The notes: a model not told the origin generated them from the letters alone. A stretch of 64,000 bases of DNA from Pseudoalteromonas citrea (GCF_000238375.3 NZ_AHBZ03000027.1:186001-250000); one strand, 5' to 3'; positions 26,537 to 35,739 are shown, counted from the stretch's first letter. Numbers and translations: made by a program.

Positions 26537-28720
26537 ATGGAAATTAAAGTTAATTTTCTCGACAACCTGAGACTTGAAGCTAAGTTTGATGACTTTACTG
26601 TCGTTGCCGATCAACCAATTCGATATAAAGGTGATGGCTCAGCACCTAGCCCATTTGATTACTTTTTAGCATCTTCTGCATTGTGTGCGGCTTACTTCGT
26701 TAAAGTATATTGTGTAGCCCGTGATATTCCGACAGACGGTATTCGTTTGTCGCAAAACAACATTGTTGACCCTGAAGATCGCTACAACCAAATTTTTCAA
26801 ATTCAAGTTGAGTTACCTGAGAGTATTTCAGATAAAAACCGTGAAGGTATTTTACGTTCAATTGAGCGTTGTACGGTTAAAAAAGTGGTGCAAACTGGCC
26901 CTGAGTTCAAAATTGAAACGGTTGAGAACTTAGATGAAGATGCACAAGCTATGCTTATGACGCAAGCTGATAATGGCTCTAGCACGTTTATTGCGGGTAA
27001 AGATTTACCTCTTGAGCAAACCATTGCTGATATGACCGGTATTTTAGCTGAGCTTGGCATGAAAATTGAGATTTCATCGTGGCGCAACATAGTCCCACAT
27101 GTGTGGTCTTTACACATTCGCGATGCGGCTTCTCCGATGTGCTTTACCAATGGTAAAGGGTCAACAAAAGAAAGTGCATTATGCTCTGCGTTAGGTGAAT
27201 TCATTGAGCGTTTGAACTGTAACTTTTTCTATAATGACCAATATTTGGGCCAAGATATTGCAAATAGTGAGTTTGTACATTACCCGAATGAAAAGTGGTT
27301 TAAACCGGACGAAAGTGATGCGTTACCTGCTGAAATACTCGATGAGCATTGCTTAGACATTTATAACCCAGAAGGGGAGTTGCGTGGCTCTCACTTAATT
27401 GACACTAACTCGGGCAATGTAGAGCGAGGTATTTGCTCAATCCCGTACGTGCGTCAATCGGATGGTGAAACCGTGTATTTTCCTTCGAACTTAATTGAGA
27501 ACTTGTTCTTAAGTAATGGTATGAGTGCGGGTAATAATTTTGAAGAAGCCAAAGTACAGTGTTTATCTGAAATATTTGAGCGCGCGGTTAAAAGACAGAT
27601 CATTGAGCAAGAAATTGTGTTACCTGATGTACCCCGTTCGGTTATTGAAAAGTTCCCGGGTATTTTAGAGGGCATCGAAGGACTTGAAGCGCAAGGCTTC
27701 CCGGTTGTTGTAAAAGACGCGTCTCTAGGTGGACAGTTCCCGGTCATGTGTGTGACCTTGATGAATCCAAAAACAGGCGGTGTATTTGCCTCGTTTGGTG
27801 CTCACCCAAGCTTTGAAATTGCACTTGAGCGCAGCTTAACTGAGCTATTACAAGGGCGTAGCTTTGAAGGGCTGAACGATGTACCAAAGCCCACCTTTAA
27901 CAGTATGGCGGTGGCAGAGCCGGAAAACTTTGTTGACCACTTTATTGACTCCACAGGTGTAATTTCATGGCGTTTCTTTAGCACTAAATATGATTATGCG
28001 TTTGTGGAATGGGATTTCTCTGGTTCAAATGAGCAAGAGTGTGAGCAGCTGTTTGGTATCTTGACAACGCTGGGTAAAGAAGCCTATGTGGCTGAGTTCT
28101 CTGACTTAGGCGTAGCGTGTCGTATTTTAGTGCCTGATTACTCGGAAGTTTACCCGGTTGAAGACTTAATTTGGGATAACACCAATAAAGCATTGCAATA
28201 CCGCGAAGACATTTTAAATTTACATACACTTGATGACGATGCGTTAGTCGATTTGGTTGAACGTTTAGAAGAAAGCCAACTTGATAATTATATTGATATT
28301 CGCACTTTAATTGGTGTTGAGTTCGATGAGAATACGGTCTGGGGCCAAGTCACTATATTAGAGCTTAAAATACTCATTTATCTAGCGCTTGGTGAGTTAG
28401 AAGAAGCGATTGAGTTGGTAGATTCGTTCTTACAATATAATGATAACACCGTGGCGCGCGGGCTGTTTTATCAAGCGGTTCATGCGGTACTTGAAGTGAG
28501 TCTTGATGAAGAACTTGAATTAGCGCACTTTGAGGGCAACTTTACCAGAATGTTTGGAGAAGACGTCATTGAAAATGCCATCGGTTCAGTCTCTGGTGAT
28601 GTGAAGTTTTATGGTTTAACACCAACAAATATGGCACTTGAAGGGCTTGATAAGCACTTACGCTTAATTGACAGCTATAAAAAGCTACATCAAGCACGGG
28701 CACAAAGAGCAGTTAAGTAA
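26537..28720 (+). CDS. ycaO: OsmC-YcaO fusion protein
   Basis: The 727-residue protein has three parts. Residues 1-140 are an OsmC/Ohr-like domain (SPFDYFLASSALCAAYFVK and a second Cys in ERCTVKKVV). Residues about 160-580 are a YcaO domain with the ATP-binding signatures FTNGKGSTKESALCSALGE and EAKVQCLSEIFER. A helical C-terminal tail of about 140 residues follows. YcaO domains activate amide carbonyls with ATP. E. coli YcaO is tied to beta-methylthiolation of ribosomal protein S12 with RimO, and the OsmC fusion is common in marine gammaproteobacteria. No precursor peptide or RiPP partner lies nearby. The ATG at 26537 matches the OsmC start better than the longer frame at 26501. Confidence 0.9.
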   Translation: MEIKVNFLDNLRLEAKFDDFTVVADQPIRYKGDGSAPSPFDYFLASSALCAAYFVKVYCVARDIPTDGIRLSQNNIVDPEDRYNQIFQIQVELPESISDKNREGILRSIERCTVKKVVQTGPEFKIETVENLDEDAQAMLMTQADNGSSTFIAGKDLPLEQTIADMTGILAELGMKIEISSWRNIVPHVWSLHIRDAASPMCFTNGKGSTKESALCSALGEFIERLNCNFFYNDQYLGQDIANSEFVHYPNEKWFKPDESDALPAEILDEHCLDIYNPEGELRGSHLIDTNSGNVERGICSIPYVRQSDGETVYFPSNLIENLFLSNGMSAGNNFEEAKVQCLSEIFERAVKRQIIEQEIVLPDVPRSVIEKFPGILEGIEGLEAQGFPVVVKDASLGGQFPVMCVTLMNPKTGGVFASFGAHPSFEIALERSLTELLQGRSFEGLNDVPKPTFNSMAVAEPENFVDHFIDSTGVISWRFFSTKYDYAFVEWDFSGSNEQECEQLFGILTTLGKEAYVAEFSDLGVACRILVPDYSEVYPVEDLIWDNTNKALQYREDILNLHTLDDDALVDLVERLEESQLDNYIDIRTLIGVEFDENTVWGQVTILELKILIYLALGELEEAIELVDSFLQYNDNTVARGLFYQAVHAVLEVSLDEELELAHFEGNFTRMFGEDVIENAIGSVSGDVKFYGLTPTNMALEGLDKHLRLIDSYKKLHQARAQRAVK

Positions 28721-28751
28721 CCTGATAAATTACACCGATTTATAATTTTAG

Positions 28752-28785
28752 GCCGGCATATTATTGATTTATATGTCGGCTTTTT
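28752..28785. terminator. Shared terminator between YcaO and LysR genes
   Basis: GCCGGCATAT and ATATGTCGGC form a 10-bp stem with one G-T pair and a 9-nt loop, followed by TTTTT. It ends the plus-strand YcaO gene, and the convergent LysR gene stops right beside it. Confidence 0.8.
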
Positions 28786-28786
28786 A

Positions 28787-29686
28787 TTAGAGCTCCAATA
28801 AAGCTAAGCGCTGTTCCACAAAGGTTAAAAATATGTCGAGCTTTTTAGAGCTGTCACGTTTTGCCCGGTAAATGGCTCCGAGCGTTTTTTGCTCTCGATT
28901 AAGTTCTGGTAATAACTCCACAAAACCACCCGAGTTAATGTCTTTTTGGCAAAAATATGAGGGCAGCATGCCAACCCCAACTCCCGCTAATACCGCTTCT
29001 CTGATATGAAATCGGTTATTTGCAATTAAATTACCGCTAAAGGTATGTTGCGTGCCATCATCTTGTGACCAAGCGTTTTCAAGGGTTGAGTGACGGGTAA
29101 TAAGTACGTTGTGATGAGCTAAGCATTCTAAACTTATGGGCGTACCACAACGTGCTAAATAGTCAGGTGATGCCACAAACAGCAACTTAATTTTCAGTAA
29201 GCTCAGACTATAAAGCGTGCTATCAGGCAAAGCTTTCCATGTACGAAACGCAATATCTATATTTTCTTCTATTAGGTCTAAGTTTGATGCGGTAAAAATG
29301 AGTTCTAATTCAAAGTCAGGGTAGGCTTTGAGGAAGTCGTTACAAATTTGGCTAAAGAGCATACGGCCCAGCGTATTAGGAAAAGTAATGCGCAGTTTCC
29401 CTTTGGGTGTACTGTCAAGCTCCTCAAGTTCCTCTTCTAATGATCTAAATCCTTCAAGTAGGGCTTGTGCACGTTTGTAGACAATAGCTCCTTCATCGGT
29501 AACAGAAAGGGCACGGGTGGTACGCAGTAATAATGTTTTACCTAAGTGACTCTCAAGTTGTGATACTGCTTTACTGACAGAGGAGTTAGGTAAATTAAGA
29601 TGATCAGCTGCTTTAGAAAAAGATCCTTTTTCAATCACCTGAGAAAACACGTTCAGTAGATGATATTTGTCCCACTCTCGTCGCAT
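28787..29686 (-). CDS. LysR-family transcriptional regulator
   Basis: This 299-residue regulator starts with a winged helix (LLNVFSQVIEKGSFSKAADHLNLPNSSVSKAVSQLE) and continues with a periplasmic-binding-protein-like effector domain (GKLRITFPNTLGRMLF, IDIAFRTWKALPDS). It is of the AaeR/DsdC-like group in which single regulators control the divergent neighbour. The gene diverges from the small GFA-like gene, with about 115 nt between the two starts, which it probably controls. The inducer is unknown. Confidence 0.92.
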   Translation of the reverse strand: MRREWDKYHLLNVFSQVIEKGSFSKAADHLNLPNSSVSKAVSQLESHLGKTLLLRTTRALSVTDEGAIVYKRAQALLEGFRSLEEELEELDSTPKGKLRITFPNTLGRMLFSQICNDFLKAYPDFELELIFTASNLDLIEENIDIAFRTWKALPDSTLYSLSLLKIKLLFVASPDYLARCGTPISLECLAHHNVLITRHSTLENAWSQDDGTQHTFSGNLIANNRFHIREAVLAGVGVGMLPSYFCQKDINSGGFVELLPELNREQKTLGAIYRAKRDSSKKLDIFLTFVEQRLALLEL

Positions 29687-29802
29687 ATAAGGCCCTTACT
29701 ATTTCCTTTAAAGAATAAGATACTTTCTTTTTTTGTATCTATATTTTCTTTATAGCATAAATATAATAAGGACTTAATACAACAAAGCATCAAGGAAGCA
29801 AT

Positions 29803-30105
29803 ATGATAGAGCAGCAGTGTTTTTGTGGAGAAGTGAAATATCAAGTGTTTTCAGACTATGCACCACAGCAAAGCGAGCGCGATAACTTGTGTTTTGTCAA
29901 TGCGGTAGGGCTGGTGATCGACCCCAATAAAATGTTACATCGATATGTGAAAAAGGTTGAAGACGCATTTGAACATGCATTTTGCAGTCAGTGTGGATGC
30001 CCTATTTATCAAATAGACCACAATGGGCATACCAAGTACTGTATTTGGCAAACCAGCACAGTACCAGGCAGTTTGTATAGTGGCGCGATGCAATTTGGAT
30101 TGTAA
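29803..30105 (+). CDS. Small GFA-like zinc protein
   Basis: This 100-residue protein has the paired-cysteine layout of the glutathione-dependent formaldehyde-activating (GFA/CENP-V) family: CFCGEVKYQV at the start and FCSQCGCPIYQ at about residue 62. It is shorter than typical GFA proteins (~130), and the C-terminal strand region is reduced. AAGGA lies before the ATG. It diverges from the LysR gene. Function of most GFA-like proteins, including this one, is not established. Confidence 0.75.
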   Translation: MIEQQCFCGEVKYQVFSDYAPQQSERDNLCFVNAVGLVIDPNKMLHRYVKKVEDAFEHAFCSQCGCPIYQIDHNGHTKYCIWQTSTVPGSLYSGAMQFGL

Positions 30106-30131
30106 CGCCTCTATTAGATAAAGTAAGGGGG

Positions 30132-30485
30132 TTAGCTGTTTTCAGCCAGAGGCACCGCATCAAAATGGACCTCTTCTAGGCCATTTCGATTGGCCAAAAA
30201 TGCGCGGATGTTTTTATGGTCATCAGCATCAGGATGGGCAAGCACATCTTGTCGGTAGTAGTCGCCAAAGCAATGTAATGTTTGTAGTTTGCTTAAATTG
30301 TGTAATTGCGCAAATGAAAAAATCTTACAAGATCCAGAGTTTGTGCCAGCTTCATTATGAACACCACTGTTTTTGAAAGAAGTGGCTGTAAATTGGTATA
30401 AACTGTCTATCACCTCCATAGTTTGAGTGAAAGTCACAGAGTCTGGATTGTTTTTTAAATCTTGCAATAATGCTTCTAGTTTCAT
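30132..30485 (-). CDS. HopJ-family protein
   Basis: This protein of about 117 residues closely follows the HopJ Pfam pattern: NPDSVTFTQTMEVIDSLYQF, then NEAGTNSGSCKIFSFAQL, then FGDYYRQDVL and DDHKNIRAFL. Although named after a Pseudomonas syringae type III effector, the family is widespread in free-living marine gammaproteobacteria without type III secretion, where its role is unknown. The ATG at 30485 is preferred to the TTG four codons upstream because it begins at the conserved domain edge. Confidence 0.88.
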   Translation of the reverse strand: MKLEALLQDLKNNPDSVTFTQTMEVIDSLYQFTATSFKNSGVHNEAGTNSGSCKIFSFAQLHNLSKLQTLHCFGDYYRQDVLAHPDADDHKNIRAFLANRNGLEEVHFDAVPLAENS

Positions 30486-30560
30486 GGTATTAGCCAAAAG
30501 TTGTAATCGCTACAGCATACAATAGAAGAATAAAAATGTTGAGTGAAATATCTAGATATA

Positions 30561-30586
30561 GGCCACAGCGGTTGACTACTGTGGCC
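30561..30586 (-). terminator. Hairpin after beta-propeller gene
   Basis: GGCCACAG and CTGTGGCC pair perfectly (8 bp, 10-nt loop) 7 nt after the stop of the minus-strand exported protein. The U-tract is weak. Confidence 0.55.
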
Positions 30587-30592
30587 GGTGCT

Positions 30593-31810
30593 TTAGTCTT
30601 GGATAACAGATACATCGCCAGTGGTTGAGTCGTACACTAACCGCATTGACGCGTCATCATTTAGGCTATACGTACACAAACCGTTTTGCGCGCTTACAAC
30701 TTTATAAGCGCCGTCAGCGGTTGAATAGTACCATTTTGTTGTCCCATCCGTTTTTTTACCACCAGCACCACTTTGGTTTAGGGTATATTGGTGATCTAGA
30801 AAGTTATTCCACATCCTGGCACAGCGGTTTGCATTCGGATGTTTGGTTATTTTATTGTGATTACCACCTTGGTCTTTAGACTCGACAGGAAAGCCTGCTG
30901 CATTAAAATTGAATGAACCGTCTCTAAACCCTTCAACATTGGCGACAGCCCCATTGAGTTCGTTATCAAGGTAGTATTGATGTGCCGCATTAACACCATC
31001 ACGGTACAAATTATCAATGCTTATCAAGCGGTTTCCGCAGCCATTTACGTAAGTCAAGTCGGCCATATGCCGTGGACCCTCCATCAAATAAGCAGCTTGT
31101 GCCGTATTGACATCAAGGGTGTAAATCTTGGCATTTTCATTGGCATTACGCGCTGAAACATAGAGTGTTCCGTCACTGCCAATTGCTAAGCCAGATGCCC
31201 AATTGAGCCCGTGTTCTCCTATTTTGTCCAGTGTCATATCGTTTTCATTGAGCATGTACAGTGATTTTGCGTTTAATACATACACAATGTTGCCATCATT
31301 TGAATAAGCAATATCGCCGTGTTTAAAATCTGCATAACTGGCATCGTCAGCGAGCATTTTTCCCATCACGGTTTTTACACCTGTCGCAGCATCAAACTGA
31401 TACATATAAGTTTGACTGGTAGCGAGTAAATAACTGCCGTCTGGTGACATAGCAGAGCGCTTGATGGTGTAAGAGGTGGTATCTGCCAATGTGCGCTGCT
31501 GCCCTGTTGATAAATCAAAAGCATACAGTTTCGATGCTCTGGTGTTGCTGTCTATTTTTTCCATCATATATAGGGTGCTGCCAAAGCTGGCAATATTGCT
31601 AGCAGCTGTGGTTGTGCCCGATAACAAGGTAGACGTTAGATTCGTTGTGTCTAAATGATACAAACTTCCTTGTTCGCTATGGCCTGTGCGGTCAATGGCA
31701 ATTAACCCTGACAAACAGCCATTACCGTCTGACGCCCATGTGCTGGTACTGACTGACGTGGCACATACTATAGCGCACTGTAGCAAGGTCTTGTTGAATG
31801 TTCGTGTCAT
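30593..31810 (-). CDS. Exported beta-propeller-like protein of unknown function
   Basis: This 405-residue protein has a signal peptide (MTRTFNKTLLQCAIVCATSV) with AGGAG 7 nt before the ATG. Repeated blade-like segments follow, such as SPDGSYLLATSQTYMYQFD, SNDGNIVYVLNAKSLYMLN and GSDGTLYVSARN, which suggest a seven-bladed propeller over residues ~30-270. A separate C-terminal segment has several Trp and Cys (CARMWNNFLDHQY, LCTYSLNDDAS). I do not recognise the full-length protein. It is probably periplasmic or secreted. A Trp-rich C-terminal domain may be a binding module. Confidence 0.7.
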   Translation of the reverse strand: MTRTFNKTLLQCAIVCATSVSTSTWASDGNGCLSGLIAIDRTGHSEQGSLYHLDTTNLTSTLLSGTTTAASNIASFGSTLYMMEKIDSNTRASKLYAFDLSTGQQRTLADTTSYTIKRSAMSPDGSYLLATSQTYMYQFDAATGVKTVMGKMLADDASYADFKHGDIAYSNDGNIVYVLNAKSLYMLNENDMTLDKIGEHGLNWASGLAIGSDGTLYVSARNANENAKIYTLDVNTAQAAYLMEGPRHMADLTYVNGCGNRLISIDNLYRDGVNAAHQYYLDNELNGAVANVEGFRDGSFNFNAAGFPVESKDQGGNHNKITKHPNANRCARMWNNFLDHQYTLNQSGAGGKKTDGTTKWYYSTADGAYKVVSAQNGLCTYSLNDDASMRLVYDSTTGDVSVIQD

Positions 31811-32234
31811 AAGAGACTCCTAAAAACGACTAAACGTAGTGACTCTGTGATCTATAAATTAAGCAAGCGTTATACCATGAGATGATAATTAAGTGGTGGG
31901 GAGTAAACTGTCAGGCTACAAAGTTTTAAAATAAAGATAATTCAGCTTCTTATATCGCATTTGTTAATACTTCTTTTATCAAGTTTATTTTTGCGATGAT
32001 GTTATGACGGGGAATATGAGTACGATCGTGTGCATATTGCAAGTGTCGCTGGGGATGATATTTGCAATATGCAACGCAATGATGGTTACACTGGCCAAAA
32101 CAGGATGGCAGTGTAAAATAATCAACGCTGGCTGCTATTTAAGTAGTATGCAATGCTTTTTCATAGCATGAGTGGTATCGCGATTACTCTCGATGACCTC
32201 TGTCATTAAGGCTTATCTTTTTGGCACGACTGCG
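31811..32234. other. 424-nt intergenic region with an 11-bp inverted repeat
   Basis: GCATATTGCAA (32032-32042) and TTGCAATATGC (32062-32072) are perfect inverted arms with a 19-nt spacer. No open frame or RNA is evident. It should contain the promoter of the exported propeller gene and the 3' end of the PaiB gene. The repeat could be an operator or an mRNA hairpin. Confidence 0.5.
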
Positions 32235-32864
32235 TCATTGAGCATGCTTAATGATTTTAGTATGTAATGAATCTCGCATTAATTGCGCCATGTTTGTGTT
32301 TCCGTCGGCTTGTAAGCTTGCAATAACTTGTTCTTGGATCCGCATAGGTTTGTTTTGGCTGAGTTTAAAGTTACCTATCAACTGTGATGCAGTTATACGT
32401 AAAAAGCGAATTTGTTTAAACATCGCGCTGATCATTTTGTCATTGAGTTTGCTCATTCTCCATGGTGTATCAAAGCCTTGTTCAAAGTGATTGGTTAGCT
32501 GGGTCATTGCAGCTAATTGCTCTGTATGGCCTTTAATTAATTCTAATGTGCCCGTGACTTCGACGCTCGCATAGAGCCAGCTCGGTAAAATGTCATTGTT
32601 GCAATGATTCGGTGATAGGTATGCATTTGGGCCATTAAACAGTAACTTGATGGTGTTATTTTCTTGTTGAACAAGGGGGTTATTTGCGATGACATGACCA
32701 ACGAAACTGGCTGTATCACGGTCAAATAACATAGGAACTTGACACACTTGGTCTCGTGCAGTGGCTGATGAGCTGCTGAGGATCGTTGCCAGTGGGTATT
32801 GTTCAATCAGCTCGTATAGTTGCGTATCTGGGATATGTGTAAAGGGTTTTGGTGGATAACTCAT
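32235..32864 (-). CDS. PaiB-like FMN-binding regulator
   Basis: This protein of about 209 residues matches PaiB/FMN_bind_2: it starts MSYPPKPFTHIPDTQLYELI and has VGHVIANNPLV, LFNGPNAYLSPN, WLYASVEVTG and the conserved end FRITASQLIGNFKLSQNK. In Bacillus PaiB with PaiA (a polyamine N-acetyltransferase) affects sporulation genes. Most proteobacterial members are poorly defined flavoproteins. The ATG at 32864 overlaps the upstream GNAT stop as ATGA, so the PaiB-acetyltransferase pairing is kept here. The longer frame from 32900 is rejected. Confidence 0.85.
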   Translation of the reverse strand: MSYPPKPFTHIPDTQLYELIEQYPLATILSSSSATARDQVCQVPMLFDRDTASFVGHVIANNPLVQQENNTIKLLFNGPNAYLSPNHCNNDILPSWLYASVEVTGTLELIKGHTEQLAAMTQLTNHFEQGFDTPWRMSKLNDKMISAMFKQIRFLRITASQLIGNFKLSQNKPMRIQEQVIASLQADGNTNMAQLMRDSLHTKIIKHAQ

Positions 32865-33436
32865 AAATAACTCTCCAAACGTTGTTTCACAGTCGGCCAT
32901 AATGTGTCAGTAATACTGTGTATTGCGCTGTTACGAAATGTGCCGTCAGGCGAGCGGCGATTTTTGTAAGCGATGCCTTCTAATTGTGCGCCCAAACGCA
33001 TAATTGCGTTGCGTGATTTATCATTTTTTTCGTTCGTACAAATTGTGACCCGTACAAGTTTGAGCTGTTCAAAGGCGTAGTGCAAAATTAAGTGTTTAGC
33101 ATGGCTATTAATGTAACTTCTTTGCCATGGAACGCCAATAAAGGTGTGACCTACTTCTGCGCTTAGGTTGTGTTTATCAAGTAAAAAAAGGCGTGTGGTG
33201 CCAACAACAACTTTACTGTCATTATCAATAATGGCAAATGTAAGTTGCTGATCAGCATAAAATTGCGCGTCTTTATCGAACCATGTTTGCAAGGTATCTC
33301 TGGATAAACAGTAATTTGTTGGTACCCAACGCCAAATACTTGGGTCTTGGCCCGCAATAAATAATTCTGCAAGGTGTTTTTGAGCGATAGGCTCTAGCGT
33401 AACTCTACTGCTTGAAAGGGTGACGGGCGTTATCAT
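32861..33436 (-). CDS. GNAT-family acetyltransferase (RimJ/RimL-like)
   Basis: This 191-residue protein has the RimJ/L pattern: VTLEPIAQKHLAELF at the start, VGHTFIGVPWQRSYINSHAK for the acetyl-CoA loop, and the late NEKNDKSRNAIMRLGAQLEG. It overlaps the following PaiB-like gene (ATGA). It is divergent from the MocR regulator, about 177 nt between starts, so MocR may control both. The substrate (a protein N-terminus, polyamine or antibiotic) is unknown. Confidence 0.87.
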   Translation of the reverse strand: MITPVTLSSSRVTLEPIAQKHLAELFIAGQDPSIWRWVPTNYCLSRDTLQTWFDKDAQFYADQQLTFAIIDNDSKVVVGTTRLFLLDKHNLSAEVGHTFIGVPWQRSYINSHAKHLILHYAFEQLKLVRVTICTNEKNDKSRNAIMRLGAQLEGIAYKNRRSPDGTFRNSAIHSITDTLWPTVKQRLESYL

Positions 33437-33613
33437 ATTTATTCCTTCTCTGGGGGTTATGGGGGTTAAATTACGTTATTTTGGCTTATTTGATACAACC
33501 AGATTTAACAAATTACCTAGACCAGATAGTGTTTGATGGTGTAATCATAAGTGGTCTTCTCAGTTACTTTTGGTATAGTAAATTAAAAATAATATGGCAT
33601 AACTAATAGACCA

Positions 33614-35101
33614 ATGAATCCAATTCCAGTGGAGTTTTGTGACAATGGGCCCGCACGTTATTTACAATTAGCAATGGCGATTAGACGTGCGATTAAAACA
33701 GGTGAGCTGCGCCCTGGTACTAAGCTAAGCTCAGCACGCGCTATGGCCCAAGCTTATGTGCTAAATCGCCATACAGTAATGAATGCATTACAAATATTGG
33801 TAGCTGAGGGGTGGTTAGAATCACGAGAAAGGTCCGGTTATAGCGTAACTCACAGCTTGCCCATAGACAGCAGTTCCTCCCCCAGTTTAGCGCTTTGCGA
33901 GCGCAGTACTACTGCCGACTCTTATCAAATGCGTAAGTTTAATTGGCCAGTGGCTTACGACACTCACGCTCCCATTCCATTATCGGATTACCGTTATAAT
34001 TTCGCCGGTGGTTTACCTGAACTGGCTGAATTCCCTTTTGATGAATTTAAGCGTGCGATGGGCAGTGCATGTCAACGCTTAGACACCCATTTACTCCATT
34101 ATGGAGAAGTGTCGGGTGTGCCTGAGCTTAAAACGCAGATCACCGCTTACTTAACTAAAGCACGGGGTTTAGTACCAAACGATTTATTGGTTTGTAATGG
34201 CTCTCAAGAAGCATTATTTCTTATTGCAAAAGCCTTTATTGGTGAAGGAGAGTGCATTGCGGTAGAGACTCTTGGTTATCCACCAGCACGTAAAGCATTT
34301 ATCGCCTGCGGGGCGTCTTTAGTTGATATTCGTCAAGATGACTATGGTTTATGTGTTGAGGATTTGGCGAAACAACTCACTGCATACCCGATCAAGTTGT
34401 TATATTTAACCCCGTTGCACCAATACCCAACAACGGTGACCTTGTCTATGACTCGGCGTATGCAAATATACCAACTGTGTTATGAACATGGGGTGGCCAT
34501 CATTGAAGATGACTATGACCATGAGTTTCACTATCGTTGTCAACCGGTTGCGCCTATGGCCAGTGACGACCCCGCGGGCATTGTGATTTATGTCTCGACA
34601 TTTTCAAAGCTGATGTTTGCGGGCGCTCGCCTTGGCTATATTGTCTGTAGCCACGCTATCATGTCACAGTTGACTGCACTCAAACAGCTCATAAATCATA
34701 AGAATGATGTACTAACTCAGCTTGCGGTTGCACAGTGGATGAAAGAAGGCGGCTTTGAGCGTCATGCTAAACGCATGACAAAATTATATAAATCTAAATA
34801 TCACCACCTTGATGCCCTGTTACAGGGGTATCAAGCTCAAGGTTACCCGTTAAGCTACGACAAACCCGATGGAGGAATGGCTATGTGGGTTGATATGGGG
34901 GTGAATGTGAGTAAATTAAAGCAAAAAGCCAAGTTACACGGGGTTTATTTACAAACCCAAGATGAGTTTTATTTTGAGCAAAGTGCACGTTCTTTGTGCT
35001 GTGATGAGTCTAAACATACCCATATTAGACTCGGTTTTGCAGGGCAGTCGCCCGACATGCTCACTGAAGGGTTGCAGATCATTATTGATATACTTTATTA
35101 G
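33614..35101 (+). CDS. MocR/PdxR-type GntR-aminotransferase regulator
   Basis: This 495-residue regulator has an N-terminal GntR winged helix (AIRRAIKTGELRPGTKLSSARAMAQAY) and a class I aminotransferase domain (from ~130). In contrast to the gene at the window start, it keeps the PLP lysine in YVSTFSKLMFAGARLGY and the DDYDHEFHYR segment. MocR proteins sense PLP or an amine through PLP. It diverges from the GNAT-PaiB pair, so these are probable targets. The closest described group is PdxR-like, but a role in vitamin B6 genes is not shown by context. Confidence 0.92.
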   Translation: MNPIPVEFCDNGPARYLQLAMAIRRAIKTGELRPGTKLSSARAMAQAYVLNRHTVMNALQILVAEGWLESRERSGYSVTHSLPIDSSSSPSLALCERSTTADSYQMRKFNWPVAYDTHAPIPLSDYRYNFAGGLPELAEFPFDEFKRAMGSACQRLDTHLLHYGEVSGVPELKTQITAYLTKARGLVPNDLLVCNGSQEALFLIAKAFIGEGECIAVETLGYPPARKAFIACGASLVDIRQDDYGLCVEDLAKQLTAYPIKLLYLTPLHQYPTTVTLSMTRRMQIYQLCYEHGVAIIEDDYDHEFHYRCQPVAPMASDDPAGIVIYVSTFSKLMFAGARLGYIVCSHAIMSQLTALKQLINHKNDVLTQLAVAQWMKEGGFERHAKRMTKLYKSKYHHLDALLQGYQAQGYPLSYDKPDGGMAMWVDMGVNVSKLKQKAKLHGVYLQTQDEFYFEQSARSLCCDESKHTHIRLGFAGQSPDMLTEGLQIIIDILY

Positions 35102-35115
35102 TGAGCTCAGCTTAT

Positions 35116-35162
35116 CCACACTGACTTTCATAGTGAGTTACCCCTGTGAACTATCAGTGTGG
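35116..35162. terminator. Inverted repeat between convergent genes
   Basis: CCACACTGA (35116-35124) and TCAGTGTGG (35154-35162) are perfect 9-bp arms 29 nt apart, between the MocR stop and the convergent phosphatase stop. A bidirectional terminator is possible; there is no U-tract. Confidence 0.4.
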
Positions 35163-35175
35163 GCAAAAGCGGCTT

Positions 35176-35661
35176 CTAGTTAGACGATAACTTCTCTAAC
35201 TGCCAGTGTAATTTATGGGGGGTTTTAGTCGGCGTTAGCACAAACACTTTATCAAATTCGGTCTCTTTGATGTGTGTTACGTGGCCGCTGAGCAGCGTGA
35301 TTAACTCCGGCGTTGTATTACTGTGACCTGCTACCACAATGGTGCCAGACAGAGTGCGTAATGTTTTGGCGAATGCGGGCAACTCGCGTGGGTTATAAGG
35401 TAAAACGGCTAATTTTGTGTGCTCGGCTAACGGTGTGATGGTTTGTTGTGTGCGGTTATAGCCAGTACTGAATAAAGACGTCGGTTTATATGGAGCTAGC
35501 ATGATGGTTAATCTTTTTGCACGTTTTACTCCTTCATCAGTTAAGTGTGGGTTTTTACCTGTCATTTTTTCAGCATGACGAAATAACACAATTTTTTCAG
35601 GCAGAGCCACCGATTGCCAAGTCACTATGGCCAGTAATGTAAGAATTATCTTAATTTTCAT
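35176..35661 (-). CDS. Exported histidine phosphatase-superfamily protein
   Basis: This 161-residue protein has a signal-like N-terminus (MKIKIILTLLAIVTWQSVA) followed by the histidine phosphatase signature FRHAEK and the later catalytic VAGHSNTTPEL. The RHG-type motif is RHAE as in the SixA/exported branch. It should act in the periplasm on a phosphorylated small molecule or protein. It lies downstream of the tam operon on the same strand (about 140 nt from tamT), but nothing ties it to tambjamine synthesis. Confidence 0.85.
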   Translation of the reverse strand: MKIKIILTLLAIVTWQSVALPEKIVLFRHAEKMTGKNPHLTDEGVKRAKRLTIMLAPYKPTSLFSTGYNRTQQTITPLAEHTKLAVLPYNPRELPAFAKTLRTLSGTIVVAGHSNTTPELITLLSGHVTHIKETEFDKVFVLTPTKTPHKLHWQLEKLSSN

Positions 35662-35723
35662 GTGTGTGTTTGAGTTTGGGAAGTTGTCTCGACTTTAGCA
35701 AAACAGTATGAAAGATGTAAATA

Positions 35724-35739
35724 GGCAGGTCTCCCTGCC
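35724..35739 (-). terminator. Short hairpin after tam operon
   Basis: GGCAGG and CCTGCC pair around TCTC, about 65 nt past the tamT stop. Short stem and no T run make it a weak terminator candidate for the tam operon. Confidence 0.35.

Noticed and set aside
26346-26570. 74-codon frame before the YcaO gene
   Set aside because: Starts with TTG, has no Shine-Dalgarno, overlaps the OsmC-YcaO start and has no recognisable protein pattern.
26537-28720. RiPP (thiazole/oxazole peptide) cluster based on YcaO
   Set aside because: No precursor peptide, dehydrogenase or leader-recognition partner next to the gene.
30132-30485. Type III secretion effector HopJ
   Set aside because: The family is widespread in bacteria with no type III system and none is seen here.
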